Assembly: GCA_031418775.1 (NCBI GenBank)
Contig: JANOJN010000239.1
Location: 1-46,043 of the forward strand
Length of the DNA stretch: 46,043 bases
Source of the DNA: JANLQX01 sp031418775
GTDB lineage: Bacteria > Actinomycetota > Acidimicrobiia > Acidimicrobiales > JANYDT01
Reading direction: 5' to 3'
Shown in pieces: positions 7,788-16,592 of this stretch (the first letter of the stretch is position 1; the number at the start of each line of letters is the position of its first letter). The translations under genes and the position numbers were made by a program. The notes under the pieces were generated by a model. It did no database searches, had not been told where the DNA came from, and saw nothing but the letters and a program-made list of their open reading frames with translations.

Positions 7788-8636
7788 GTGACAGAACCGT
7801 CGCTTCCTGAGCAGATCGTGCACGAGGAGAAGGCGCAGCTCGACTTCAGCCGCGACATGAGCTACTCGGACTACCTGCACCTCGACGAGGTGCTCGGGGC
7901 GCAGCACCCGTTGTCACCGGACCACAACGAGATGCTGTTCATCGTCCAGCACCAGACGAGCGAGCTCTGGATGAAGCTCATGCTCCACGAACTCGAAGCA
8001 GCAAAGAGCAACATCGCCGCCGATGAGCTCGGTCCGGCGTTCAAGATGCTCGCCCGCGCCGGGCGGATCATGGAACAGCTGGTCCATGCGTGGGATGTCC
8101 TCGCCACGATGACCCCGCCGGAGTACTCGGCGATCCGCCCGTATCTCCGCAACAGCAGCGGCTTTCAGAGTTGGCAGTACCGCTGCATCGAGTTCACGCT
8201 GGGGAACAAGAACGCCGCCATGCTCAAGCCGCACGAGCACCGGCCCGATCTCTACGACGCCGTCGAGCGGACGTGGCGGTCGACGTCGATCTACGACGAG
8301 TCGCTTCGACTGCTCCATCGCCGCGGACTGGCCGTCCCGGAGCAGTGTCTCGATCGGGATTGGACGGATCCGCATGCCGCGGACGACACCGTCGAAGCGG
8401 CATGGACCGAGGTGTACCGGAACTCGGCGACGCACTGGGACCTCTACCAGTTGGGCGAAGTGCTCGTCGACCTCGAAGACGCGTTCCGGCTCTGGCGATT
8501 CCGTCACGTCACCACCGTCGAGCGCATCATCGGCATCAAACGCGGCACCGGGGGCACGAGCGGCGTGGCCTACCTCCGCCGCATGCTCGACGTGGTGCTC
8601 TTCCCGGAGCTCTGGAACCTCCGAACCCACCTCTGA
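7788..8636 (+). CDS. kynA: Tryptophan 2,3-dioxygenase
   Basis: The haem enzyme opens the indole ring of L-tryptophan to N-formylkynurenine, the first step of the kynurenine pathway. With a GTG start at 7788 the product is 282 residues. His55 in FIVQHQTSELW (substrate base) and His240 in WRFRH (haem ligand) then fall at the same numbers as in the Xanthomonas enzyme. Other family blocks are SGFQSWQYR, EFTLGNKN and IGIKRGTGGTSGV. Another GTG at 7716 would add 24 Arg-rich residues without family resemblance, so I prefer 7788; only a weak GGAACGG precedes it. No other kynurenine gene is seen in the window. The 270-bp region upstream (7518-7787) holds nothing else I can identify. Confidence 0.95.
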   Translation: MTEPSLPEQIVHEEKAQLDFSRDMSYSDYLHLDEVLGAQHPLSPDHNEMLFIVQHQTSELWMKLMLHELEAAKSNIAADELGPAFKMLARAGRIMEQLVHAWDVLATMTPPEYSAIRPYLRNSSGFQSWQYRCIEFTLGNKNAAMLKPHEHRPDLYDAVERTWRSTSIYDESLRLLHRRGLAVPEQCLDRDWTDPHAADDTVEAAWTEVYRNSATHWDLYQLGEVLVDLEDAFRLWRFRHVTTVERIIGIKRGTGGTSGVAYLRRMLDVVLFPELWNLRTHL

Positions 8637-8662
8637 GGCATTGCCGGCGAGGGCCGGACACG

Positions 8663-9580
8663 TCAGCGAGGTGGACGGACCTGATGTTCGGGGGCCACTC
8701 CTTGCACGAGGCGTTCCAGCTGCGTGCGTAGCAGCGGGAACACGTTGTCGAAGTAGCGATAGGTGGCGCCGGCGACGTGGGGAGTGATCGTGCAGTTCGG
8801 GGCGTCCCACAACGGATGCCCTGCCGGCAGGGGTTCGGGATCGGTCACGTCGAGGATGGCTCGGAGCCGACCGCCGGTGAGTTCGGCCAGAAGGGCGTCG
8901 GAGTCGACGACCGGTCCGCGCGCCGCGTTCATCACGATTGCGCCATCGGGGAGGGCGGCCAGCACCTCGGATCCAACGAGGCCTCGTGTGGCATCGGTCA
9001 GTGGGGTCAGACACACCAAGATGTCGGTGTCCGCCAAGAACGACATGAGGGAGTCGATCGGCTGCACGTGATCGCGGGCAGTGCGCGCGAACACGTTGAC
9101 CACGCTCCCGAACGGCAGCAGCATCGCCTCCAACGCCCGCCCGATCGGCCCATAGCCGAGAATGCTCACCCGCTTGTAGGCGAGGGTGTCGGTGAGCCTC
9201 GTCGCCCATCGCTGCTCCTGCTGATCGGCGACAAATCGCGGCAGCTCTCGGAGATGGCTGAGGAGCGCGGCCACGACCCACTCGGCGACCGGCTTGGCGT
9301 TGGCCGTGCCGGTGTTCGACAGCATCACGTGTTCGGGGATCGCCGGTTCGATCCACTCCACACCGGCGTACATCGACTGGGCAAAGCGCAACTTGGGCAT
9401 CGTCGCCACCGCTGAGCGAAGCGGCTCGGTCTTTCCGGCGATCAGCGGAACGATGAGGGCCTCGACTTCCGCAGCATCGTCGGGCAGGGTGTCGGAGCCG
9501 TCCCACACACTTGCGGTCACGCCATCAGGCAGCCCGCCCATTCGGGTGACGGAATCTTGGGTCGGGAGCCAGACATGCAT
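8663..9580 (-). CDS. D-isomer-specific 2-hydroxyacid dehydrogenase
   Basis: The 305-residue product is an NAD(P)-dependent dehydrogenase of the D-2-hydroxyacid family. The Rossmann motif is ILGYGPIG (about 150-157). The catalytic set is the arginine in NAARGPVVD, the glutamate in DPEPLPAGHPLW and the histidine in TPHVAG near residue 275. The N-terminal half contains a substrate-domain strand EALIVPL. The start has AGGA 8 bases upstream. It is convergent with the dioxygenase, with 26 bp between stops. Its substrate (glyoxylate/hydroxypyruvate, a branched 2-ketoacid or other) is not clear. Confidence 0.92.
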   Translation of the reverse strand: MHVWLPTQDSVTRMGGLPDGVTASVWDGSDTLPDDAAEVEALIVPLIAGKTEPLRSAVATMPKLRFAQSMYAGVEWIEPAIPEHVMLSNTGTANAKPVAEWVVAALLSHLRELPRFVADQQEQRWATRLTDTLAYKRVSILGYGPIGRALEAMLLPFGSVVNVFARTARDHVQPIDSLMSFLADTDILVCLTPLTDATRGLVGSEVLAALPDGAIVMNAARGPVVDSDALLAELTGGRLRAILDVTDPEPLPAGHPLWDAPNCTITPHVAGATYRYFDNVFPLLRTQLERLVQGVAPEHQVRPPR

Positions 9581-9640
9581 CCGAACATCCTGGTCCAGAG
9601 CATCTGCATTCAGCGAAGCGCGGTTCCGTTGCGCGCCGAG

Positions 9641-11098
9641 TCAGGCCCTCGACGCATGCGCAGGAGGACGCCGGAGATCCCATCGCAGATCGGCCTCCAT
9701 CGCGGATGCGACCCGCAGAAGCAGGTCCTCACGGCCGTACGCTCCCACCATCTGCACGCCGATCGGCAGGCCCGACGAAGACTGGGCGAACGGCACCGAG
9801 ATGGCCGGCTGGCCCGTGGCGTTCCACGCGCCGGTGAACGTCGCGATGGGGCCGCTGCGGATGAGCGCTCGAAGCGGCTCCCCTTCATGCGCGACGAGGT
9901 CTCCCAACTCGGGCGGCTGAATTGCCGACGTCGGCGTGAGCAGCAGGTCGTAGTCCTCCCACCATGTGGCGGTCTCGCGGCGCAGGCGGCTCTGGGCCGA
10001 CTGGGCCTGGGCGAGACGCAGCGCGGTGACCTCCCTGGCCATCAGCACGAGACCCCACGTTGCCGGTTCCATGTCGGACTCCCCCAGTTCACGGCCGATC
10101 CAGTCGCCCATCCGCACCAGGTTTGCCTGCATGTTCACCGCCCAGATCACCAGGCCCGCATCGAGGCCGGCCCACCACTCGACAGCAGCGGGATGAGCCT
10201 CCTCCACCACGTGCCCGTGCGATTCCAGCCATCTCGCGGCGTCGCGGGCCGCGCCCTCGCACTCCGGGTCGAACGGCCCGGCCAAGGGCTTCGCCATGAG
10301 ACCCACTCGGAGCCGTTCCAACGGTGCGCCGACTTCAGCGGCGAACGGCCGCGACGGTGCGGGTGCGATCACGCCGTCGCCCACGAACGGGCCCGAGGAC
10401 ACGTCGAGAATCGCTGCGGTGTCGCGCACCGTGACCGACACGACGTGCTGCACCGACACGCCCCATTCGTCGCCCAACGGTCCCATCGAGATCCGACCAC
10501 GCGAGGGTTTGAGTCCCACGAGACCGCACGACGACGCCGGGATACGGATCGAACCACCGCCGTCGGATGCGTTCGCCGCGGGAACCATGCCGGAGGCGAC
10601 GGCCGCGGCCGCGCCACCCGACGACCCGCCGGCCGAATGGTCGAGCTTCCACGGGTTGCGGGTGGGTCCGTAGGCCAGTGGCTCCGTGGTGGCCACAGCT
10701 CCCAGCTCTGGCGTGTTCGTCCGGCCGAGAATCACCATCCCGGCACGTTTGTATGCACGCGTAATGTTTGCGTCCTCGTGATGGCGATACCCCGCCGCCT
10801 TCATGGCGACGTTGCCGAGATGCAGCGGATCACCCGCATTGGCCGGCCACAGATCCTTCATCAGCATCGGCACGCCGCGGAACGGGCCCTCGGGCAGGAT
10901 AGGGCTCGCCGCGTCCGCCAGCGCCTGTTCGAACCGGCGATGGATCACCGCGTTGATGCCGCGGTCGCCGTCGTCGAGCGCTTCGATTCGCTGTATCGCC
11001 GCGCCGACGAGCTCGACCGGTGTGACCTCTCCAGCCTGGACGAGCGCGGCCTGCGCCACGGCATCGAGGTTGGCGGTCTGACGGGCGAGATCATCCAT
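9641..11098 (-). CDS. Amidase (amidase signature family)
   Basis: The 485-residue protein has the Ser-cisSer-Lys amidase fold. Lys81 in LMKDL, the Gly/Ser-rich GGSSGG (157-162) and the nucleophile region GGGSIRIP with Ser183 supply the catalytic triad. Family members hydrolyse small amides, nitrile-derived amides, or act as GatA. The sequence is not linked to gatB/gatC here, so a free-standing amidase is likelier. I chose ATG at 11098, with GGAG 11-14 bases upstream. The longer frame overlaps the baeRF-like gene and its extra residues are Arg/Ser-rich, so I reject it. It is 60 bp upstream of the hydroxyacid dehydrogenase and may be cotranscribed. Confidence 0.93.
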   Translation of the reverse strand: MDDLARQTANLDAVAQAALVQAGEVTPVELVGAAIQRIEALDDGDRGINAVIHRRFEQALADAASPILPEGPFRGVPMLMKDLWPANAGDPLHLGNVAMKAAGYRHHEDANITRAYKRAGMVILGRTNTPELGAVATTEPLAYGPTRNPWKLDHSAGGSSGGAAAAVASGMVPAANASDGGGSIRIPASSCGLVGLKPSRGRISMGPLGDEWGVSVQHVVSVTVRDTAAILDVSSGPFVGDGVIAPAPSRPFAAEVGAPLERLRVGLMAKPLAGPFDPECEGAARDAARWLESHGHVVEEAHPAAVEWWAGLDAGLVIWAVNMQANLVRMGDWIGRELGESDMEPATWGLVLMAREVTALRLAQAQSAQSRLRRETATWWEDYDLLLTPTSAIQPPELGDLVAHEGEPLRALIRSGPIATFTGAWNATGQPAISVPFAQSSSGLPIGVQMVGAYGREDLLLRVASAMEADLRWDLRRPPAHASRA

Positions 11099-11153
11099 GC
11101 GGCGAAGTCTCCGCCATTTCAAGCGATCCGGCAAAGCGCCAGACAGGGGCAGG

Positions 11154-12350
11154 TCAGCGGCGCACGCGGATCGCCGCGATGTGATCGGCGCCGAGCGTTC
11201 CCGCCGGTACGAAGACGACCGACCCGTCCACCCGCTGCACCATCTCGATGATCTCATCGACGGCGTCGTCGAGCACGTCGGGCATCTCCGCGGTGAACGC
11301 CCGAACGAGCGACTGCCCGCCGAGCGTCGTCCACGCCGGATACCGGAACGCTTCGTCGACGATCAGCGTGTCGATGTCTCCCCGTTTCGCGGATGTCCAC
11401 ACATGGTGCACGCCGAGGGCCGAACGTCGTTGCCGCACGGCGACCTCCAAGCGCTCGAGGGCGCGTTCGCGCGTGCGGAGCAGATGCTCGTCAAGCCCCG
11501 ACCGGGCCAGCTCGGCCAGGCGCGAAACGCCAGCCCGCTCATGGCTCCCGCTCACCACGGCCACGGGTTCGAACAGTGGTTCCTTCCTCACCACCGAGGC
11601 CACGGCGGCAGGGGCCATCACGATCAGCGGGAGTGTGGCAGATTCGCTGTGGGAGGCGACGGCGATGGCGACCTTCCGCACAAACGCCCCCTGCAGCTGA
11701 CGTTCCTTGGTCGAACGTTCCGCCTCGAGTCGGTGGCCCTTGCGGTCCTGTTGCGCCGCGGTCACCCGGCGGTCGATGGGCAACTCTGGCGATCGGACTT
11801 CCCGCAGGCGCCGTCCGATCCCGAGATAGAGGCGAGCCGTCGCGTTGCCCAAAACGAGCAGCCGATACGGAGGATGCAGGTAGAGCATCCGCGCGAGATC
11901 ACGGGTGGCGAAGCTGGGATCGATGACGACGCGTTCGTCGACCGGCATCGCGACCCGGTACACCGCTCTTCCTTCCGGTCCGACGAAGAACCCGAGGGCC
12001 TCGCCCGATCGCTGACCCGCGATGCAGGCGATCAGCGCAGCGAACGGAGCAACGTGCGAAGCTGCGTCCTCCGAGGACATCTCGAGTTCCAGCCGTCCCA
12101 TCGCCTTCTGCACAAGCGCTTCTGCCCGGGCTTGTTCGGCCTGGCCGAGGACCAGGTCGGGTGTCGTCGGCAGGAAGATCGAGATGCACGGATAGCCGGT
12201 CGCCGCCTGCAGTCCCCGGAGGTTCTCGGGGCCGAGATCGCGCAGTATCGCCGCCGTGCTGTGGTGACGAGGGCTCGGAAACAACGCCGTGTCATCAGCG
12301 ACGTCGCCGTTCGGGACGATCGACGAAGGCGGCGGGACGATTGCGAGCAT
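11154..12350 (-). CDS. baeRF-type protein (bacterial eRF1/Pelota-like family)
   Basis: The 398-residue product resembles bacterial archaeo-eukaryotic release factor (baeRF3-like) proteins. An N-terminal domain has GYPCISIFLPTTPD and EALGFFVGPEGRAVYRV. A middle domain begins PPYRLLVLGNATARLYLG, and an eL30-like C-terminal end reads GSVVFVPAGTLGADHIAA. The family is built on the eRF1/Dom34 architecture. A relative, Balon (Rv2629 type), binds hibernating ribosomes, so a ribosome-associated role is plausible but inferred. The start at 12350 has GGAG 6 bases upstream. A near-consensus promoter lies about 120 bp upstream inside an inverted repeat, suggesting strong or regulated expression. It is 55 bp from the amidase on the same strand. 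Confidence 0.82.
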   Translation of the reverse strand: MLAIVPPPSSIVPNGDVADDTALFPSPRHHSTAAILRDLGPENLRGLQAATGYPCISIFLPTTPDLVLGQAEQARAEALVQKAMGRLELEMSSEDAASHVAPFAALIACIAGQRSGEALGFFVGPEGRAVYRVAMPVDERVVIDPSFATRDLARMLYLHPPYRLLVLGNATARLYLGIGRRLREVRSPELPIDRRVTAAQQDRKGHRLEAERSTKERQLQGAFVRKVAIAVASHSESATLPLIVMAPAAVASVVRKEPLFEPVAVVSGSHERAGVSRLAELARSGLDEHLLRTRERALERLEVAVRQRRSALGVHHVWTSAKRGDIDTLIVDEAFRYPAWTTLGGQSLVRAFTAEMPDVLDDAVDEIIEMVQRVDGSVVFVPAGTLGADHIAAIRVRR

Positions 12351-12471
12351 GAAGATTCTCCGGACGTTGTCCGAAGGTCTTTCCCACCTGCCAGGACAGG
12401 TGCCCCGTCCGGATTCGCGGCGAATCGTGCTGACGACCGAGGCTTGCGGGATACTCCCCTTCTTGGCGTCG

Positions 12472-12500
12472 ACACTAGAGAAATATCCTTCTGGTGTCAA
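12472..12500 (-). promoter_or_regulatory. Sigma-A type promoter of the baeRF-like gene
   Basis: On the minus strand TTGACA (12500-12495) is followed after exactly 17 bases by TAGTGT (12477-12472), a consensus -35 with a TANNNT -10. Transcription would start near 12465, giving a leader of about 115 bases. The promoter coincides with the inverted repeat GACACTAGA (12471-12479) and TCTGGTGTC (12490-12498), with 8 of 9 pairs matching and a 10-bp centre. That repeat may be an operator. Confidence 0.72.
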
Positions 12501-12583
12501 GATGACCGAAGCAGTCACACGCCCTACAGATTCAGCACATTCCCCATCGAAATAAGAACGCGACTTCTGTTATGTTCAGACGC

Positions 12584-12865
12584 ATGAACGAACCCCGTCA
12601 GAACGTTCGGCGTGAGCGAAGCAGGCCGGTCGTCGTGCACCATGCTCGTCGCGTCGCGATCTTCGTTGTCGGCGTCGCCGTCACTGCCGCGGGTTTCGCC
12701 ATGCTCGTCCTTCCCGGTCCCGGACTTCTTGTCATCATCGCCGGACTCAGCATCCTTGCCATCGAGTTCGCCTGGGCCGCCCGTCTCCGTGACCAGGCCC
12801 GGGACAAGGCGAAGACCGCGGCATCATCCGCTGCGAAAGCGGTCCGCGGTCGAAAAGGCCGCTGA
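12584..12865 (+). CDS. PGPGW-type small transmembrane protein
   Basis: The 93-residue product has a basic N-terminus, two membrane segments (about 24-42 and 47-63) separated by PGPG at 44-47, and a basic, Ala-rich cytoplasmic tail ending KAVRGRKGR. The PGPG turn between two helices identifies the PGPGW/TIGR02611 group of unknown function. Either ATG 12572 or ATG 12584 could start it. TATGTT at 12571-12576 fits a -10 box 7 bases before the second, so a leaderless start at 12584 is preferred. It is divergent from the baeRF-like gene across 233 bp. Confidence 0.8.
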   Translation: MNEPRQNVRRERSRPVVVHHARRVAIFVVGVAVTAAGFAMLVLPGPGLLVIIAGLSILAIEFAWAARLRDQARDKAKTAASSAAKAVRGRKGR

Positions 12866-12877
12866 CGCTTCCGTCAG
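12862..12877. terminator. Hairpin between convergent genes
   Basis: CTGACG-CTTC-CGTCAG is a perfect 6-bp stem with a tetraloop. It starts one base before the small membrane protein's stop codon and lies just before the end of the convergent oxidase-like gene at 12888. It could end transcripts from both sides. No T-run follows. Confidence 0.4.
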
Positions 12878-12887
12878 AAACCCGCGC

Positions 12888-13631
12888 TCACGACGCCGCG
12901 AAGCGCCCGGCGTCGATCATTGCCTCGCTCTGCTCTTTGTGCAGACGTTCGTCGTAGCCGATCTGGCGGAACAGTTCCGCGAGCGTTTCGTAGTCGCCGA
13001 AATCCACGGCAAAGGCCGACACGAACGGCGTCGTCTCCCATTCGGGGTGGTCGGCCACCAACTGCGCATACTCATGTTCGGCGTGATCTTCGAAGTCGGC
13101 GTTCAGCCGATACGACCAGGGCGGGCGCACGATGAACAGCACCCAGCTGATCCAGTAATACACGAACGCCAGGACCTGCGGGATGACCTGGCGTCGAACG
13201 AACCCCTGCGACGCGCCGCCTTCGGTGAGCTCTTCCATGATGAGCAGATGCCACTGTTCGTTGTCCTGCTCCCACCGACTGATGCGTACGGTGTCGAACA
13301 CTCGCCGGGCAAAGCCCGGTCGACGGGCGGTGTGGGTGACCGCCACGTAGGCCACGTTCTCCCACGCCTGGTAGGGCACCCGGGCGACCAGTTCGAGCAC
13401 GCGGAACTTCTCGAGCGTCCGAGCACGCCCATAGGCGAGGTCCATCGCGGCGAACAACGCCTTCGACGGGAGCCAGGCCCGGCGTCGTTTCGAGGCGAGC
13501 GTCTCCGCTTGAGCCGTCCGCAATTCGTCCGGACGGAGACGCCGGATCGGGCCGAACGGTGGACGCTCGCCCAAGGCCTCGCCGATCGGTCCTACGGCGA
13601 GAGTCTCGAACGGACTCGTGGGCTTGCGCAT
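12888..13631 (-). CDS. Alternative oxidase / plastid terminal oxidase-like diiron protein
   Basis: The 247-residue product matches alternative quinol oxidases, which pass electrons from quinol to oxygen without pumping protons. All six diiron ligands can be placed: Glu80 in VLELVARVP, Glu125 and His128 in DNEQWHLLIMEEL, Glu181 in FEDHAEHEY, and Glu228 and His231 in YDERLH. The blocks LELVARVPY, WHLLIMEEL and FEDHAEHEY resemble plant PTOX more than mitochondrial AOX. The hydrophobic stretch near 150-170 fits a membrane-surface helix; no mitochondrial-type N-terminus is present. GAGGAGAG precedes the ATG by about 8 bases. It follows the ABC importer genes on the same strand, 54 bp after the ATPase stop, so it may share their transcript. 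An atypical diiron function other than quinol oxidation remains possible. Confidence 0.85.
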   Translation of the reverse strand: MRKPTSPFETLAVGPIGEALGERPPFGPIRRLRPDELRTAQAETLASKRRRAWLPSKALFAAMDLAYGRARTLEKFRVLELVARVPYQAWENVAYVAVTHTARRPGFARRVFDTVRISRWEQDNEQWHLLIMEELTEGGASQGFVRRQVIPQVLAFVYYWISWVLFIVRPPWSYRLNADFEDHAEHEYAQLVADHPEWETTPFVSAFAVDFGDYETLAELFRQIGYDERLHKEQSEAMIDAGRFAAS

Positions 13632-13685
13632 CAGATCTCTCCTCGGCGTGTTGTTGCCTTCAGTGCAACGTCGCCGGGCCGGGCG

Positions 13686-14744
13686 TTATGTCGTGACGCC
13701 TGGCTCAGCACACACGCCGTGAGACGGGTCCACGTGCAGGAAGACGACATCACCGACCTGACGGGATTCGGTCGTCCCGAGCGTGCGGACGACCACGGAC
13801 GTGAGTGGATCGTCGAGCCGGACGGTGAGAAGGGTGGACGCTCCCTGAAAGCTCGATTGCGCGACAACGCCCCGCAACGTGTTGGAGTCGGTCGATGCCG
13901 TGAGCGTCAGGTCCTCGGGTCGGATGAGCACCAGCACGGTGGTCCCCACGGCTCCGTTCGCAGACGGAACGGTGAAAACGCACGGACCGATGCGAACCGT
14001 ATGCGCGCCGATGATCGTGGCAAGGAACTCGTTCGTGCTGCCGACGAATCGCGCGACGAACGCGTTCGCCGGCTGGCGATAGATCTGCTGCGGACTGGCG
14101 AGCTGTTCGAGCCGGCCGTTCGACATCACGCCGACGCGATCGGAGATCGCCAACGCTTCTTCCTGATCGTGGGTGACGAACAGGGTGGTGATGCCCAACT
14201 CTGTCTGCAGCGTACGGATCTCGTCGCGGAGCGAGGTGCGGACCTTCGCGTCGAGTGCAGAAAGCGGCTCATCGAGGAGCAGAACCGATGGCTGCACGGC
14301 GAGCGCTCGGGCAAGGGCAACCCGCTGCTGCTGCCCGCCCGAGAGTTGGTGCGGATAGCGATTCTTGAGCGGCCCGAGCTGGACAAGCTCCAGTGTCTCG
14401 GCGACGCGGGCAGCGCGTTGCGGACCGGGGATCTTGCGCGTGCGCAGGCCGAACTCGACGTTCTCCCCGACCGAGAGGTTCGGAAAGAGGCTGTAGCTCT
14501 GGAACACCATGCCCATGTTCCGCTTGTGGGCCGGGGTGTTGGTGAGATCGTCCCCGGCCACCGACACCGAACCCGTGTCGGGTTTCTCGAACCCGGCTGC
14601 GACGCGAAGGGCCGTGGTCTTCCCGCACCCGGAGGGGCCGAGCAGGCTGATCAGCTCGCCCTTGTGGAGCTCGAGGTCGAGGCTCTCCAGCGCGACGGTG
14701 GGGCCGAACGTCTTGCGGACGCCGGAGAAGACGAGAGCGGTCAT
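13686..14744 (-). CDS. ABC transporter ATPase (iron/polyamine/phosphonate-type importer)
   Basis: This 352-residue ATPase has Walker A GPSGCGKT (36-43), the Q-loop Gln82, signature LSGGQ (134-138), Walker B LLLDE (155-159) and the switch His192. A C-terminal region of about 110 residues resembles a TOBE_2 domain, as in PotA, FbpC and PhnT-type ATPases. It energises the two permeases encoded upstream on the same strand, with a 64-bp gap. No strong Shine-Dalgarno is seen, so the start is moderately certain. Confidence 0.94.
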   Translation of the reverse strand: MTALVFSGVRKTFGPTVALESLDLELHKGELISLLGPSGCGKTTALRVAAGFEKPDTGSVSVAGDDLTNTPAHKRNMGMVFQSYSLFPNLSVGENVEFGLRTRKIPGPQRAARVAETLELVQLGPLKNRYPHQLSGGQQQRVALARALAVQPSVLLLDEPLSALDAKVRTSLRDEIRTLQTELGITTLFVTHDQEEALAISDRVGVMSNGRLEQLASPQQIYRQPANAFVARFVGSTNEFLATIIGAHTVRIGPCVFTVPSANGAVGTTVLVLIRPEDLTLTASTDSNTLRGVVAQSSFQGASTLLTVRLDDPLTSVVVRTLGTTESRQVGDVVFLHVDPSHGVCAEPGVTT

Positions 14745-14808
14745 GGTGTTGATGCTTTCCAGGTCAAACGAACAGCGAACAATGGCGCAGAAGCGTTGCG
14801 GGCCGAGC

Positions 14809-15681
14809 TCACGACATCACCAGCGGGGTGACCGGTTCCGGTTCTCCCGACTCCCGACGCCGACGAGGCCTGGTGAGAACACTGAGCAGGGCGAAGAGCG
14901 CAGTCGTTCCGACCAGTGCGGTCAACGCGAGCGCCATTCCTCCCTGTGGTTCACGTCCCTGGTACTGGGCCATGAAGGCGGGCAGCGTGCGCTTCAGCAG
15001 CGTGCGGGCGATGGTGTACTCCCCGAGCACGACCGCGGCGGTGAGGAACGATGCGGAGATGATCGCAGCTCGGATGTTCGGCACGATGGCGCGCCGCAAC
15101 GTGGTGCCCCAGCCGGCGCCCAGGCTGCGCGACGCGTCGACGAGGGTCTTCACATCGATCGCCTTGACGCCGGCATCGAGCGAGCGGAACGTGAACGGCA
15201 GCGCAAGCACCGTATAGAAGGGGATGAGGGAGTAGTTCGAGTTCAGGAACCAGCGGGCGTGGGGCTTGAGCGGCAAGATGCCGGCCACCAGCGCGATCGG
15301 CGGAATCACGTAGGGCAGGACCGTGAGGAACTCGACAAATGCCCGCGCCTTGGGGATGCGGACATGCACCCACAGCGTGGTGGGCACGAGGAGCACCAGC
15401 GTCATGGCCACGGTGCCGGCGGCGAGCCGCAGGCTCAACCCGAGCGCGCTTTGGAACTCCTTGTCCTGGAACGCCTTCGTGACACCCTCCAACGACCACT
15501 TCTTCGTCAGCGTCGACCAACCGAGGCTGATCATCGGCACACCCTGGAACGCGAATCGGGCCATGGCCACGAGCGGGAGCACGAAGAACAGCGTCGAGAG
15601 AAGCACGACTGCGACGGGGCCGAGTCGCCCAACGGAACCGAGGACCCTCGCACGCGGTCGCAGGTTCGTGTTCCCGCTCAT
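14809..15681 (-). CDS. ABC transporter permease
   Basis: The 290-residue inner-membrane protein has about six membrane segments and a BPD permease cytoplasmic loop VDASRSLGAGWGTTLRRAIV (near 184-203), which contacts the ATPase. The ATG at 15681 overlaps the previous gene's TGA as ATGA, and GGAG sits 11 bases before it. An in-frame GTG at 15690 is a less likely start. It works with the permease encoded just upstream. Confidence 0.93.
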   Translation of the reverse strand: MSGNTNLRPRARVLGSVGRLGPVAVVLLSTLFFVLPLVAMARFAFQGVPMISLGWSTLTKKWSLEGVTKAFQDKEFQSALGLSLRLAAGTVAMTLVLLVPTTLWVHVRIPKARAFVEFLTVLPYVIPPIALVAGILPLKPHARWFLNSNYSLIPFYTVLALPFTFRSLDAGVKAIDVKTLVDASRSLGAGWGTTLRRAIVPNIRAAIISASFLTAAVVLGEYTIARTLLKRTLPAFMAQYQGREPQGGMALALTALVGTTALFALLSVLTRPRRRRESGEPEPVTPLVMS

Positions 15682-16592
15682 CGCTGCCACCGCTCCGCGC
15701 GCTTACGTAGGAACCAATAGAGGCCCATGCAGACCGTCATCACGACGATCATCCACGCCGCGAGCGAGAACCCGAGCTGGTCTTCGTTGGCGCTCACGTC
15801 ACCGCGCAGGTAGAACCCGATCCGCAACGGGACGATGAGCGATTTCTGACTGATGGCCGCCGCCGTCGCATACGCGCTGAACGAGTTGGCGAACAGCAGC
15901 AGGAAGCCGCCGAGAAGTGATGGAGCGAGGACAGGCAGCCCGACACGGGTCCAGTAGGTCCAACTCGTCCCACCGAGATTGGCGCACGCTTCTCGCCACG
16001 AGACCTTCAGGCCATCGATCGCCGGAAGGGTGATGAGCACCATGAGTGGCACGTTGAAGTACGAGTACACGACGGTGAGTCCCCACGTGCTGTCGAGCGT
16101 GAACGAACCGCCGTAGAGCTTGAAGCCGAGCAATCCGTCGAGGATCTTGGTGAGCAGGCCCTGGCGGCCGAGGAGCGCGATGAAGGCGAACGCGAGCGGG
16201 ATACCACCGAGATTCGCCGCGACCCCACTGAACGAGGTGACGAGCGACCGGAGCCAGCAGGGCCGACGGAGCACCGTGGCGGCATACGCCAGCAGGGTGC
16301 CGATGATGACGCCGACGAGCGCGGACTGGGCGGAAAGACGCACGGAAAATTTGAAGGCGTCGAAGTTCTGTCCGGTGAACGCATCCTTGAGTGCCTTCGT
16401 GCCGACATCACCGTTGTTGTTCGTCAGCGCCCGCTGGAAGACGCTGATCGCCGGAACGATCAGGAACAGCGTGAGGAACGCCAACAGCGGAACGAGCCCG
16501 ATCCAGGACCAGTTCCGCTGTCGGCGAACGGCAACGGGGGCCGCGCCGTCGGCGCGACCCCTCGATGCAACCGCGAGATCAGGCGTCGGCAA
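15678..16592 (-). CDS. ABC transporter permease
   Basis: The 304-residue protein has about six membrane helices after a basic N-terminus. It carries the EAA-type loop WREACANLGGTSWTYWTRVG followed by LPVLAPSLLGG, the site for ATPase docking. Its start lies 14 bp inside the end of the binding-protein gene, and its stop overlaps the second permease start, so translation of the three is coupled. The two-permease arrangement fits iron, polyamine and phosphonate-type importers. Confidence 0.93.
   Translation of the reverse strand: MPTPDLAVASRGRADGAAPVAVRRQRNWSWIGLVPLLAFLTLFLIVPAISVFQRALTNNNGDVGTKALKDAFTGQNFDAFKFSVRLSAQSALVGVIIGTLLAYAATVLRRPCWLRSLVTSFSGVAANLGGIPLAFAFIALLGRQGLLTKILDGLLGFKLYGGSFTLDSTWGLTVVYSYFNVPLMVLITLPAIDGLKVSWREACANLGGTSWTYWTRVGLPVLAPSLLGGFLLLFANSFSAYATAAAISQKSLIVPLRIGFYLRGDVSANEDQLGFSLAAWMIVVMTVCMGLYWFLRKRAERWQR

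Noticed and set aside
9557..11251. A rightward open frame of about 560 codons across the amidase
   Set aside because: Its composition is Arg/His/Gly-rich and the amidase on the other strand has all catalytic motifs.
12612..14831. A rightward open frame of about 740 codons antisense to the oxidase and ABC ATPase genes
   Set aside because: It is a high-GC shadow: Arg/Gly/Asp-rich composition, no family motifs, and both antisense genes have clear motifs and ribosome binding sites.
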